This document shows positions 16,556 through 25,780 of a stretch of DNA of 64,000 bases, one piece after another. Made by a program: the position numbers and the translations under genes. The notes beneath the pieces were generated by a model. That model saw only the letters and a program-made list of their open reading frames with translations, was not told the DNA's origin and did not search any database. This DNA comes from Alphaproteobacteria bacterium (GTDB lineage Bacteria > Pseudomonadota > Alphaproteobacteria > Caulobacterales > Caulobacteraceae): assembly GCA_018821435.1 (NCBI GenBank), contig JAHJME010000027.1, forward strand, positions 124,001 through 188,000, written 5' to 3'. Every line of letters starts with the position of its first letter. The first letter of the stretch is position 1.

Positions 16556-17446
16556 CTACTTCCCCGTGGGGCCGCGCTCGAAGTAGCGGAAGAACGCGCT
16601 GTCGGGAGATAGGACCAGGGTCGTGTCGCCGTTCGCCAGGCTGGCCTCATAGGCCTGCATCGAGCGGAAGAAGGCCGCGAACGACGGATCCTTGCCGAAG
16701 CTCTGGGCGAAGATCCGCGTGCGGACGGCGTCGCCCTCACCGGTGATCTGGCCGGACTGTTCGCGGGCGGTGGCCAGGGTGATCGCCACTTCCTTGTCGG
16801 CCTGGGCGATGATCTCCCGCTTCTTCTGCTCGCCCTCGGCCCGGAGTTGGGCGGCCACCTGCTGGCGCGAGGTGGACATGCGGCGGAAGACGGCCTCGCG
16901 GTTCTGCGTGGGCAGGTCGGCGCGGCGGATGCGCAGGTCGATCACCTGGATGCCGAGACGCGAGGCCTTGGCCCGCTGCTCGACGTCGACCTTGGCCTGC
17001 TGCATCAGCTGGGCGCGGCGGCCGGAGATGATGTCGGTGGCGCTGGCCGAACCCAGCACCTGGCGCAGGGAGGAGTTAACCAGCCGCTCGATACGGTCCT
17101 TGGCGGTCTGCTCGTCGCGCAGGGTGCGATAGAACTGCAGCGGATCGGTGATCCGGTAACGGATGAAGGCATCCACCACGAGCCGTTCCTGGCCGGCGGT
17201 GATGATCTCTTCCTGGTCGGCTTCCAGTGCGATGTTGCGCCGGTCCAGCTTGATCACCTGCTCGATGAACGGGACCTTGAGGTTCAGGCCGGCCTGGCTC
17301 TTGCCGGGCGGGTTCACCACGCGGACGGGGTCGCCGAACTGGACCACGATCGCCTGCTCGCGCTGATCGACGATGTAGAAGGTCTGGAACACCAGGACGA
17401 CGACGAAGAGGCCCAAGAGGCCGAGGACGAGGCTACGCGTGTTCAT
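16556..17446 (-). CDS. hflC: HflC, membrane protease regulator
   Basis: 296 residues. SPFH/band-7 protein that with HflK forms a large periplasm-facing cage around FtsH and modulates its proteolysis. One N-terminal membrane segment (about 5-25), then YIVDQREQAIVVQFGDPVRVV, the SPFH domain, and an Ala/Glu/Arg/Gln-rich coiled coil (about 190-250). Its start overlaps the hflK stop by 4 bases (ATGA), so the two are made together. A REP-like repeat pair follows its stop. Confidence 0.94.
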   Translation of the reverse strand: MNTRSLVLGLLGLFVVVLVFQTFYIVDQREQAIVVQFGDPVRVVNPPGKSQAGLNLKVPFIEQVIKLDRRNIALEADQEEIITAGQERLVVDAFIRYRITDPLQFYRTLRDEQTAKDRIERLVNSSLRQVLGSASATDIISGRRAQLMQQAKVDVEQRAKASRLGIQVIDLRIRRADLPTQNREAVFRRMSTSRQQVAAQLRAEGEQKKREIIAQADKEVAITLATAREQSGQITGEGDAVRTRIFAQSFGKDPSFAAFFRSMQAYEASLANGDTTLVLSPDSAFFRYFERGPTGK

Positions 17447-18597
17447 TGGCCAGCCTTCGCTTGCGGCTGGGCCGGCGCGGCCTGGACCGGCGGCTGGGGA
17501 GCCGTCACTTTCGGGCGGAAGACATCGGGCGGCAGGATGATCGGGGCGCTGGCGCCCTTGGAGTCGACCACCACCTTGTTCGAATTCTGCAGGATGCGCT
17601 GCATCGTCTCGATGTAGAGCCGATCGCGGGTCACGCCCGGGGCGCGGCGATACTCGGTGTAGATCTGGTTGAACCGGGCGGCTTCACCCGTGGCCTCGCG
17701 GACGGCCTGTTCGCGATAGCCGGCGGCCGACTGGGTGATGCGCGCGGCGTCGCCCTTGGCTTCGTTGATCACGCGGTTGCGGTAGGTGTTGGCCTCGTTC
17801 TCGGCCGAGTCCGCGTCCTGCTGGGCGTTGTTCACTTCCCGGAAGGCGGCGACCACCTCGGGCGGCGGTCCGGCGGAGCGGATCTGCACCTCGACGATGC
17901 TGATGCCGGCGCCCCAGGAATCCAGGGTCTTCTGCATCAGTTCCGCGGTCTGCTGCTGCACCAGGCCACGGCCGGTGGAGATGATCGGCTGCAGTTGGGT
18001 CTTGCCCACCACCTCGCGCATGGCGCTCTCGGCCACAGCCTTCAGCGCGACCTCCGGGTCGCGGGTGGCGAACAGATAGCGGCTTGCGTCGGCCACGCGC
18101 CAGGTGACGCTGAAGTCGATGTCGATGATCTGCTCGTCGCCGGTCAGCATCTGGCTTTCGGCGGGAGAGTCGGCGTCGGGTCCGCTGCCGCCGACCAGCG
18201 TGTTGTTCAGCTTGGTGACCGCGACCTTCTCGACCCGCTCGATCGGCGAGGGCAGGTGGTAGCGCAGGCCGGGGGTCTCGGAGCGGGAATAGGCGCCGAA
18301 GGTCAGCACGATCGCCTGCTCGCTGGGCTGGACGATGTAGAAGCCCGACATCGCCCAGACGGCGAACGCGCCGCCCAAGACGATCGGGATCAAGCCGCGC
18401 CGCGGCGTGCCGCCGGGTCCGCCCATCATGTCGCGCAGGCGCTGCTGGATGCGATCGAAGCCGCCGTTGAAGTCGGGTCCGCCCGGCCGGCGGGGACCGC
18501 CGCCGCCGCCCGTGGGCCGCTTTGGCGGCTCGCGCTTGTCGTCGCCATTGGACGGCGAACCCCAGGGTCCCGGGTTGGCGTTATCGTTCCAGGGCAT
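17443..18597 (-). CDS. hflK: HflK, membrane protease regulator
   Basis: 384 residues. Partner of HflC in the FtsH-associated complex. A Gly/Pro/Asp-rich cytoplasmic tail (about 1-65, including GGGGGPRRPGGP), one membrane segment (about 70-90), FYIVQPSEQAIVLTFGAYSR at the start of the SPFH domain, then a coiled coil and a Pro/Gln-rich C-terminus. First gene of an hflK-hflC operon. It diverges from mrp across 137 bp that should hold both promoters. Confidence 0.94.
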   Translation of the reverse strand: MPWNDNANPGPWGSPSNGDDKREPPKRPTGGGGGPRRPGGPDFNGGFDRIQQRLRDMMGGPGGTPRRGLIPIVLGGAFAVWAMSGFYIVQPSEQAIVLTFGAYSRSETPGLRYHLPSPIERVEKVAVTKLNNTLVGGSGPDADSPAESQMLTGDEQIIDIDFSVTWRVADASRYLFATRDPEVALKAVAESAMREVVGKTQLQPIISTGRGLVQQQTAELMQKTLDSWGAGISIVEVQIRSAGPPPEVVAAFREVNNAQQDADSAENEANTYRNRVINEAKGDAARITQSAAGYREQAVREATGEAARFNQIYTEYRRAPGVTRDRLYIETMQRILQNSNKVVVDSKGASAPIILPPDVFRPKVTAPQPPVQAAPAQPQAKAGQ

Positions 18598-18734
18598 CAG
18601 GCAGTTCGCGTTCTCAAGCGGGACCTTACTCGTCCTTGCAGCGGCCGCCGCTTAAAGCCCCCCACGGGCTTGTAAACCGGCGCTGTGAGCCGGATATGAG
18701 ACCCCCACCCACGCAAAGCAAGACAAAGCGGCCA

Positions 18735-19895
18735 ATGAGTGAACCGGTAGCTCCGGACCGGACGGCGATCCTCACGGCGCTGGATGCGGTCATCGACCCC
18801 AAGTCGGGCAAGGGCCTGACCAGCGCCGGATTGGTGCGTGGCCTGGTGCTGCGTGGCGGTCGCGCGGCCTTCATGCTGGAGGTGGCCCCCACCGATATCG
18901 ACGCCTATCGCCGGGTCCGCGACCAGGCCGAAGAGGTGCTGGCCGAGATCGACGGCGTCGAGATCGCCCAGGTGGTGCTGACCTCCGAGCTTCAGGCCCC
19001 CAGCACCGCCCAGTTCAAGGTCGCCCCCCGACGCTCGGCCCCGATGGAGCACCGCGGCGCGCTGCCCGAGCCGCCCGCCGCCCGCCGCGCCCGCATCGCC
19101 GAGGACCCGCAGGCCCAGCTTCACCCGATGGTCGACGCCGAGAAGCCCCGCCACGTGCTGAAGGTGATCGCCGTGGCCAGCGGCAAGGGCGGCGTCGGCA
19201 AGTCCACGGTGTCGGTCAACCTGGCCGCCGCCTTCGCGGTCCTGGGCAAGCGCGTGGGCCTGCTGGACGCCGACATCTATGGTCCGTCCGCGCCGACCAT
19301 GCTGGGCGTCGACGGCGACCCGACCTTCGACGCGGAGAAGCGCCTCAATCCGATGGAGGCCTGGGGCGTGAAGGTCATGTCCATCGGCTTCATCGTCGAG
19401 CCCGGCACCGCCAACATCTGGCGTGGCCCAATGGCGTCGTCGGCGCTGCGCAGCCTGATCAATTCGAACTGGGGCACCGAGGCCGAGCCGCTGGACGTGT
19501 TGGTCATCGACCTGCCGCCCGGCACCGGCGATATCCAGCTGACCCTGGTCCAGAAGCTGAAGATGGACGGGGTGGTCATCGTCTCGACGCCGCAGGAGAT
19601 CGCCCTGATCGATGCGCGCCGCGCGGCCCAGATGTTCGAGAAGACGGGCGCGCCGATCCTGGGCGTGGTCGAGAACATGGCCTATTTCGCCGACAGCTCC
19701 GGCGCGCGGATCCCCATCTTCGGGACCGGCGGCGCCCGGACCGAGGCCGAGCGGCTGGGCGTGCCCCTGCTGGCCGAGATCCCCATCGAGGTGGCCCTGC
19801 GCGAGGCTTGCGACGCCGGCCGGCCCCTGGTCGCCACGACGCCTGACAGTCCCGCCGCCCAGGCCTTCCTCGACCTGGCGCGCAAGCTGGCCTAG
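18735..19895 (+). CDS. mrp: Mrp/ApbC-type P-loop ATPase, iron-sulfur carrier family
   Basis: 386 residues. Mrp proteins carry Fe-S clusters to target enzymes. N-terminal MIP18/DUF59-like domain (about 1-90), linker, then a deviant Walker A SGKGGVGKST, LLDADIYGPS, VIDLPPGTGD and STPQEIALIDARRA. The stretch that usually holds the CxxC pair for cluster binding reads VENMAYFADSSGARIPIFG, without cysteine. ATG at 18735 gives a family-like N-terminus; ATG at 18696 would add 13 residues. It is convergent with the MFS gene (4-base overlap at 19892-19895). Confidence 0.9.
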   Translation: MSEPVAPDRTAILTALDAVIDPKSGKGLTSAGLVRGLVLRGGRAAFMLEVAPTDIDAYRRVRDQAEEVLAEIDGVEIAQVVLTSELQAPSTAQFKVAPRRSAPMEHRGALPEPPAARRARIAEDPQAQLHPMVDAEKPRHVLKVIAVASGKGGVGKSTVSVNLAAAFAVLGKRVGLLDADIYGPSAPTMLGVDGDPTFDAEKRLNPMEAWGVKVMSIGFIVEPGTANIWRGPMASSALRSLINSNWGTEAEPLDVLVIDLPPGTGDIQLTLVQKLKMDGVVIVSTPQEIALIDARRAAQMFEKTGAPILGVVENMAYFADSSGARIPIFGTGGARTEAERLGVPLLAEIPIEVALREACDAGRPLVATTPDSPAAQAFLDLARKLA

Positions 19896-21304
19896 GGCCG
19901 CGCCGGTTCCTCCCCGGTCAGGCCTTCCAGCGCCGCGGCGGGATCGTAAGGAATGCCGTTGTCGCGCGCGTTCAGCTGGCGGCGCACCTCGGCGGCGCGC
20001 TCGGCCGTCAGGCCGTAGCCGATCAGGCAGGCGCCGCCCAACAGCACGAACCCTATCGGCCCGATCAGGAACGACGCCAGCAGGGCGTCCAGCGCCTCCG
20101 GCGTATTGGCCTGGCCCAGCTTGGGGTCGTAGCCCATCCGGTCCAGCACGGTGAAGGTCAGGAAGATCGAGCCACCCGCCGCGATCTTCGTGGTCAGGGT
20201 CGTGAGGGCGTAGAGCAGGCCGCTGCGCTCCTTGCCCTGCTTCAACCGGATCTCGTCGGCGACGTCGGCGGTCATGGCGCGGGTCAGCACGTTGAAGCCG
20301 GCGGCCATGAAGCCGGTGAAGAACAGCGTCGGGATCGAGGCCAGCACATTGCCCCTGGGCAGGAACGCCAGGGTCACCAGCAGCAGCGAATAGCAGGCCG
20401 CGCACAGCATGACGGTGCGGTGCTTGCTGATCCGCGTGGCCAGCCACGCCAGCACCGGCGCGCCGACCACGCCGGCGATGATGTAGACGGCCAGCAGGAT
20501 GTTGGCCTCGCCGGCGCTGAAGCCCATCCGGTCGCGGCTGTAGAACAGGTAGAGCGCCGCCATCCAGCCGGGACCCAGCGACAGCGCCAGGTCGGCCAGC
20601 AGGATGCGGCCCATGCTGGGATCGGTGATCAGCTCTAGATAGTCGCGCAGGCGGAAACGCTGGCCGGCCGGTTCCGGCGCGATCCGCTCGGGCGTGCGCC
20701 AGACTACCACCGCGACGGCGATAGGCGTCAGCGCGATCAGGTACCAGATCATCGCCCGCACGCCCTGAGCTTCCGGATAGCCCATCCGCCCCATGACGAT
20801 GGGAATCAGCAGCACGCTGAAGGCGCCGGTGACCCCGATGGCGGCCATCACGCCGAACAGGCGGGCGCGGTCGTCATAGGTCTTGGCCAGGGTCGAGGCC
20901 CAGGCCTGGTGCGCCAGCATCAGGATCGACGCGCCCAGGTACATGACCAGCAGCCAGGTGATCAGGTAGGCGGTCCCCACCCCCTGCCGCGCGGTCAGGA
21001 GCATGTAGAGGCCCAGCATGAGCGCCGGCGTTCCCAGGATCGTCCACAGCCGGTAGCGGCCGAAACGGCTGCGTGTGCGGTCCATGGCGATGCCCAGGGC
21101 GGGCTCGATGGGCACGTCGATCAGGCGCACGGTCGCGAAGGCGGCGCCGACCACGGTCAGCTCGACCCCGATGCTGGCGGCGAAATAGGCGGGCAAGTGG
21201 ACCGCACCGGCGATCTGCAGCGCCTGCAACGGCAGGCTGGTCGCCGCGAACGCCATGGCGAGGCCGAGCGGTAGGCGCGCGTCGCGTGCGGCGGTGGCGA
21301 TCAA
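19892..21304 (-). CDS. GPH/MFS_2-type transporter, copy 1
   Basis: 470 residues, about 12 membrane segments. The layout is that of the glycoside-pentoside-hexuronide cation symporter (MFS_2) family: DVPIEPALGIAMDRTRSRFGRYRLW in the 2-3 loop, the signature DPxxGxxxDRTRSRxGRxRPW in altered form. The substrate is unknown. It is the downstream member of a tandem pair with 21365-22783; the two share signature, length and C-terminal pattern (PAAALEGLTGEE versus PAAALESLTGEA), which points to local duplication. Confidence 0.85.
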   Translation of the reverse strand: MIATAARDARLPLGLAMAFAATSLPLQALQIAGAVHLPAYFAASIGVELTVVGAAFATVRLIDVPIEPALGIAMDRTRSRFGRYRLWTILGTPALMLGLYMLLTARQGVGTAYLITWLLVMYLGASILMLAHQAWASTLAKTYDDRARLFGVMAAIGVTGAFSVLLIPIVMGRMGYPEAQGVRAMIWYLIALTPIAVAVVVWRTPERIAPEPAGQRFRLRDYLELITDPSMGRILLADLALSLGPGWMAALYLFYSRDRMGFSAGEANILLAVYIIAGVVGAPVLAWLATRISKHRTVMLCAACYSLLLVTLAFLPRGNVLASIPTLFFTGFMAAGFNVLTRAMTADVADEIRLKQGKERSGLLYALTTLTTKIAAGGSIFLTFTVLDRMGYDPKLGQANTPEALDALLASFLIGPIGFVLLGGACLIGYGLTAERAAEVRRQLNARDNGIPYDPAAALEGLTGEEPARP

Positions 21305-21364
21305 ACAATTCCTCCCCGGACGCCGGCGCCTCTCACGGGCGTCTGACGCGATGCGATGCTCATG

Positions 21365-22783
21365 TCACGACGGTCGTCCCGCGGGCGTCAGCGCCTCGCC
21401 GGTCAGGCTTTCCAGCGCCGCGGCGGGGTCTTCCATCGCGTCGCGCTCGGCCAGCTGGCGGCGGATTTCCGCGTGCCGCTCGGGCGTCAGCTTGTAGCCG
21501 ATGAAGCAGGCCCCGGCGATCATCGAGAAGACGATGGGGCCGACGATGTAGACCAGCTCCAGGCTCTGGATCGCCTCGGGCGTGTTCACGGCGCCGGCCT
21601 TGGCCTGGTAGCCGATGTAGGCCAGCAGCACGAACGTCAGCGCCGACAGGCCGGACGCGATCTTGGTCGTGCCGATGGTCAGGGCGTACATCAGGCCCAT
21701 CCATTCGCGGCCGGTGTCCAGGCGGACCTCGTCGGCGATGTCGCCGGTCAGGGCGCGGATCATCACCACGAAGCCGGCGGCCATCGCCCCGACCAGGAAC
21801 ATGCCCGGCGCGAACGCCACAAAGTTCCCCGCCGGCAGGAACGGCACGACGATCAGGCCCAGCGAATAGATCGTGGTGTTGATCATCAGGGCCCGATGCT
21901 TGCCCATGCGGTTCGCCAGCCAGGCGGCGAACGGTGCGCCGACGAAGCCGGCGGCGATGTAGATCATCAGCAGCAGGTTGGCCGCCGTGGTGTCGAACCC
22001 GCGGCTGTCCTTGAAATAGAAGAGGTAGAGCGCTGCCATCCAGCCCGGCCCCAGGGTGGCGCAGAGGTCCGCCGCCAGCAGGCGGATGACGTTGCCGCGC
22101 TTCAGCAGCGTGACGTAGTCGCGGAGGCCGAAGGCCGCGCCGTGCTCGCGGGTGATCGGCTCGCGCGTGGTCAGCAGGACGGTCAGGACGGTCACCGGGA
22201 TCGCCGCGATGATGAACCAGACCATGGCCCGCACGCCCTCGCCCTCGGAGGACCCGCGATACTGCATGACGATGGGGATGATCAGGACGGCCATGGCCCC
22301 GGCCACGCCCAGGCCGATGACGGCGCCGAACACCTTGGACCGCTGCTCGTACGTCGGCCCCAGCACCCCGCCCCAGGCCAGGTGCGAGAGGTAAACCATC
22401 GAGTAGCCGATATAGAGGAACAACAGGATGCCGCTCAGGCCGAGCTGCGTGGTCGACGAGTTCGCCATCAGCATGAAGTAGAGCCCGGCCATCAGCACCG
22501 GCGCGCCCAGGGTCAGCCAGACGCGGTAGCGGCCGAACCGGCTGCGTGTCCGGTCCATCGCCATGCCCAGGACCACGTCGATGGGGATGTCGATCAGGCG
22601 GACCATGGCGAACGCCGCGCCGACAACCGCCAGCTCCAGGCCGATGTGGCTGGCGAAGTACCGTGGCAGGTGGACGCTGATCGCCAGGACCAGGGCCTGG
22701 ATCGGAATGCTGGCGCTCGCGAAGGCGAGGACGCCCAGCATGCTCATGTTCGGGGCGGACGACGAATTGGCCTGCGAAGACAC
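21365..22783 (-). CDS. GPH/MFS_2-type transporter, copy 2
   Basis: 472 residues, about 12 membrane segments, with the loop signature VVLGMAMDRTRSRFGRYRVWLTLG. It is a clear paralogue of the gene 60 bp downstream. The family moves sugars or related solutes with Na+ or H+. The two copies are diverged enough for different substrates. It is upstream of copy 1, so the pair may be one transcript; its own promoter would lie in 22784-22870. Confidence 0.85.
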   Translation of the reverse strand: MSSQANSSSAPNMSMLGVLAFASASIPIQALVLAISVHLPRYFASHIGLELAVVGAAFAMVRLIDIPIDVVLGMAMDRTRSRFGRYRVWLTLGAPVLMAGLYFMLMANSSTTQLGLSGILLFLYIGYSMVYLSHLAWGGVLGPTYEQRSKVFGAVIGLGVAGAMAVLIIPIVMQYRGSSEGEGVRAMVWFIIAAIPVTVLTVLLTTREPITREHGAAFGLRDYVTLLKRGNVIRLLAADLCATLGPGWMAALYLFYFKDSRGFDTTAANLLLMIYIAAGFVGAPFAAWLANRMGKHRALMINTTIYSLGLIVVPFLPAGNFVAFAPGMFLVGAMAAGFVVMIRALTGDIADEVRLDTGREWMGLMYALTIGTTKIASGLSALTFVLLAYIGYQAKAGAVNTPEAIQSLELVYIVGPIVFSMIAGACFIGYKLTPERHAEIRRQLAERDAMEDPAAALESLTGEALTPAGRPS

Positions 22784-22872
22784 CGTGACGAACGCTCCTC
22801 GAACCGCCTCTGAAGGGCGCTGGGGCTTAGGTTACGCGCGTTCACCAACCCCGGCGCAAGCTGTTTCCGATT

Positions 22873-22906
22873 ACAAAAAAGAAACGGGCGGCACTAAGGC
22901 CGCCCG
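22873..22906 (-). terminator. Terminator of the SDR gene
   Basis: CGGGCGGC (22885-22892) and GCCGCCCG (22899-22906) pair around a 6-nt loop. On the minus strand the stem is followed by TTTCTTTTTTGT (22884-22873), a classic T-rich tail after the SDR stop at 22936. Confidence 0.85.
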
Positions 22907-22935
22907 TCGAAGCTCTGGTGTTTGGCGTGAGCGGC

Positions 22936-23838
22936 TTAGCCGCCCTGCATCTTGCGGAAAAACTTCTGGGTCTGTTCGCCGCCGTTGAAATAGGCCTTCT
23001 GGCCGGTCTCGTCGGTGATCTTGGCCCAGTTGTCGCGAACCGCTTCCACCGTGGCGTCGCCGCCCAGGTAGACGCCCTCGGTCTCGACGATGCGCGACAG
23101 GGCGAAGGCGCCCGCGCCGGCGGTCAGAATGTGGCCGGTGGGCGCCTCGTCCGAGCAGAGGAACACCACGCCCGGCGTCACATATTCGGGCTTCAGCTGC
23201 TCCAGGATCTCGGCCGGCATCAGGTTCTCGGTCATCCGCGTGGCGGCGACCGGGGCGATGGCGTTGACGTGGATGTTGTTCTTCTGGCCCTCGAGCTTCA
23301 GCGTGTTCATGAAGCCGATCAGGCCCAGCTTCGCCGCGCCGTAGTTCGACTGGCCGAAGTTGCCGTAAAGGCCCGACGAGGACGTGGTCACCACGATCCG
23401 GCCGTAGCCCTGGGTGCGCATGATCTCCCAGACCGCCTTGGCCGGCTTCACCGTGCCGAACAGGTGGACGTCGACCACCACTTGGAAGTCGCCGAACTCC
23501 ATCTTGGCGAAGGTCTTGTCGCGCAGGATGCCGGCGTTCGCGATCAGGATGTCGATGCGGCCCCAGGCGTCCATGGCGTCCTTGACCATCCGGGCGACGC
23601 CGGCGTCATCGGTCACCGAGGAACCGTTGGCGATGGCTTCGCCGCCGGCCGCCTTGATCTCTTCCACGACCTTCAGCGCGTTTTCGGAGTGGCCGCCCGA
23701 GCCGTCCATGGCGCCGCCCAGGTCGTTGACCACCACCTTGGCGCCGCGCTTGGCGAGTTCCAGGGCGTGAGCCCGGCCGAGGCCGCCGCCCGCGCCCGTC
23801 ACGATCGCAACTTTGCCGTCGAAGCGGATGTCCGCCAT
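22936..23838 (-). CDS. SDR dehydrogenase, MFE-2 hydroxyacyl-CoA dehydrogenase type
   Basis: 300 residues. Canonical SDR: TGAGGGLGRAHA, NDLGG, NAGILRD, catalytic Ser in TTSSSG, and YGAAK. NDLGGAMDGSG and the long C-terminal extension match the (3R)-hydroxyacyl-CoA dehydrogenase domain of peroxisomal multifunctional enzyme 2, so NAD-dependent oxidation of 3-hydroxyacyl-CoA in fatty acid or steroid side-chain breakdown is likely. It stands as a single gene with its own terminator. Confidence 0.87.
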   Translation of the reverse strand: MADIRFDGKVAIVTGAGGGLGRAHALELAKRGAKVVVNDLGGAMDGSGGHSENALKVVEEIKAAGGEAIANGSSVTDDAGVARMVKDAMDAWGRIDILIANAGILRDKTFAKMEFGDFQVVVDVHLFGTVKPAKAVWEIMRTQGYGRIVVTTSSSGLYGNFGQSNYGAAKLGLIGFMNTLKLEGQKNNIHVNAIAPVAATRMTENLMPAEILEQLKPEYVTPGVVFLCSDEAPTGHILTAGAGAFALSRIVETEGVYLGGDATVEAVRDNWAKITDETGQKAYFNGGEQTQKFFRKMQGG

Positions 23839-23925
23839 GAGATCCCTCGTTGAACAGGTGTTCGAAATCGGCGCGCGTTGTGCGGCGCGGGAGGGATGCC
23901 GTCAAGGCGACGTCGGGTGAGGAGG

Positions 23926-25680
23926 CTAGGCCGCGACCGCCGCGGGCTGGGCCGCGCCCGTGTCCAGCGCGCGCTCGATGGCGTCGAACAGGGCGGCGGC
24001 GTCCAGGGGTTTGGGCACCACCATGTCCATGCCTGCGATCTCATAGTCGGCGACCTGGTGGCTCATGGCGTTGGCGGTGACCGCGATGATCGGCGTGCGG
24101 CGGCGCTCGCCCGCGGCCTCGAACGCGCGGATCTCGCGGGTCGCGGTGACGCCGTCCATCACCGGCATCTGGATGTCCATCAGGATCACGTCCCAGGGCC
24201 CGGTCTTCCAGGCCTCGATGGCCTCCGCGCCGTTCTGCACCATCGTCGGCTCCAGGCCGACCTGGCTGAGCAGGGTGCGCAGGACCAGCTGGTTCACCTG
24301 GTTGTCCTCCGCCGCCAGGATGCGGATCGGGGCTGAGGCCTGCGGTGCGACGACAGGCTGGACCAGCGCGATCGGCGCCGGCGCGGTCAGCCGCTCCAAG
24401 GGCAGGACCAAGGTGAAGATCGAACCCTTGCCCTCGACGCTGCTGACGTCGATCCGACCGCCCATCAGCTCGGCCAGGGCGCGGCAGACGGTCAGCCCCA
24501 GGCCCACGCCGCCGTGGCGGCGGGTGGCCGAGGCGTCGCCCTGCACGAACTTCTCGAACAGGCCGTCGATCCGGTCGCTGGCGATGCCTACGCCGCTGTC
24601 GGCCACCTCGACCATCACCAGGCCCTCGGCGTGCGAGACGCAGACGCCGACGCCACCCTTGTCGGTGAATTTCAGGGCGTTGGCGGTCAGGTTGTAGAGG
24701 ATCTGGCGCAGCCGCACCGGGTCGCCCCGGAACCGGCCTTTGGCCGCCTCGTCGATGGAGAATTCGAAGTCCAGGCCCTTGTTCGCCGCCAGCGGCGCGA
24801 AGGTGGCCATGGCGCCGCGCGTCATGTGCTCCATGTCGAATTCGGTCTCGTCCAGGCTGAGCTTCCCGGCTTCGATCTGCGAGAAGTCCAGGGCGTCGTT
24901 CAGCAGGCACAGCAGGCCCTCGCCCGAGCGGCGGATCACCCGCAGGCGCTCCTTCTGAGCGTCGGGCAGGCCGTCGCGCTGCATGGCCTGGGCCATGCCC
25001 AGGATGCCGTTCAGCGGGGTGCGGATCTCGTGGCTCATCACCGCCAGGAAGTCGGACTTGGCGTGGCTGGCGGCCTCGGCGGCGGTCTTGGCGGCGACCA
25101 GGCTATCCCACACGTCGGCCAGTTGCTTGCGGGTGGGCGCCAGCAGGATCGCGTAGGTCACCAGGATCGCCGGCGGGGTCAGGGCCTTGAGGTATTCCCC
25201 CTGGGCGATGTAGCTCGCGAAAATCCCCCAGCTCACCAGGCCCAGGACCACGGCGTGGGGCGCCAGCGCGGCCAGGAACATCCGCGGCGACGAATAGAGC
25301 CGCAGCAGGATGTTGACCGCCGAGAAGCCGATCAGCGCCACGGCGAACAGCCGCGCGCCGCCGTCGCCCATCTGGATCAGCACCGCGGCCGCCCAGGCGT
25401 GCAGAGCCGACAGCGCGAAGGTCACCGCCAGGCCGGACAGGTCGCTGCGGATGTAGCCGCGCCGATGGATGATGACCCGTTCGGCCACCGTGATGGCCGC
25501 GTAGAGCGCCAAGCCGATCAGCAGCAGGACGGGGGGCACGATCGGGATCGCCACGACCCCGATCAGGATCGCCATGGTCAGCCGCCGCCAAAGGCTCGGC
25601 TGGGCCAAAAGCTGTTCCGGCGCGAGGTCTGGGCTCGCTTTCGCCGGGGCGTTTGAGCTTGAACGCATGGCCGCCTCCAT
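23926..25680 (-). CDS. Membrane hybrid sensor histidine kinase
   Basis: 584 residues. The N-terminal part has about six membrane segments (about 35-185) and no obvious periplasmic sensor domain, then a HisKA domain with [18 protein letters not shown], a full HATPase ([23 protein letters not shown]) and a C-terminal receiver with the phospho-acceptor Asp in [13 protein letters not shown]. The signal is probably sensed in or near the membrane. An in-frame ATG at 25668 is an equally good start. No partner regulator is adjacent; output may pass to a phosphotransfer protein elsewhere. Confidence 0.9.
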   Translation of the reverse strand: MEAAMRSSSNAPAKASPDLAPEQLLAQPSLWRRLTMAILIGVVAIPIVPPVLLLIGLALYAAITVAERVIIHRRGYIRSDLSGLAVTFALSALHAWAAAVLIQMGDGGARLFAVALIGFSAVNILLRLYSSPRMFLAALAPHAVVLGLVSWGIFASYIAQGEYLKALTPPAILVTYAILLAPTRKQLADVWDSLVAAKTAAEAASHAKSDFLAVMSHEIRTPLNGILGMAQAMQRDGLPDAQKERLRVIRRSGEGLLCLLNDALDFSQIEAGKLSLDETEFDMEHMTRGAMATFAPLAANKGLDFEFSIDEAAKGRFRGDPVRLRQILYNLTANALKFTDKGGVGVCVSHAEGLVMVEVADSGVGIASDRIDGLFEKFVQGDASATRRHGGVGLGLTVCRALAELMGGRIDVSSVEGKGSIFTLVLPLERLTAPAPIALVQPVVAPQASAPIRILAAEDNQVNQLVLRTLLSQVGLEPTMVQNGAEAIEAWKTGPWDVILMDIQMPVMDGVTATREIRAFEAAGERRRTPIIAVTANAMSHQVADYEIAGMDMVVPKPLDAAALFDAIERALDTGAAQPAAVAA

Positions 25681-25737
25681 GACGAGACTAGGCGGCCACG
25701 ACGCTTAAGGAGAGTTTTACGCGCGAGGGTTGCGCTT

Positions 25738-25768
25738 GAAAAAATAGCCCGGAGGACAAGCTCCGGGC
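25738..25768 (-). terminator. Terminator of the exporter operon
   Basis: GCCCGGAG (25747-25754) and CTCCGGGC (25761-25768) form a stem. On the minus strand it is followed by a T-rich run (25744-25738). It lies 12 nt after the HlyD-type gene and ends the permease-ATPase-adaptor operon. Confidence 0.82.
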
Positions 25769-25780
25769 CAGGCTGGGTTT

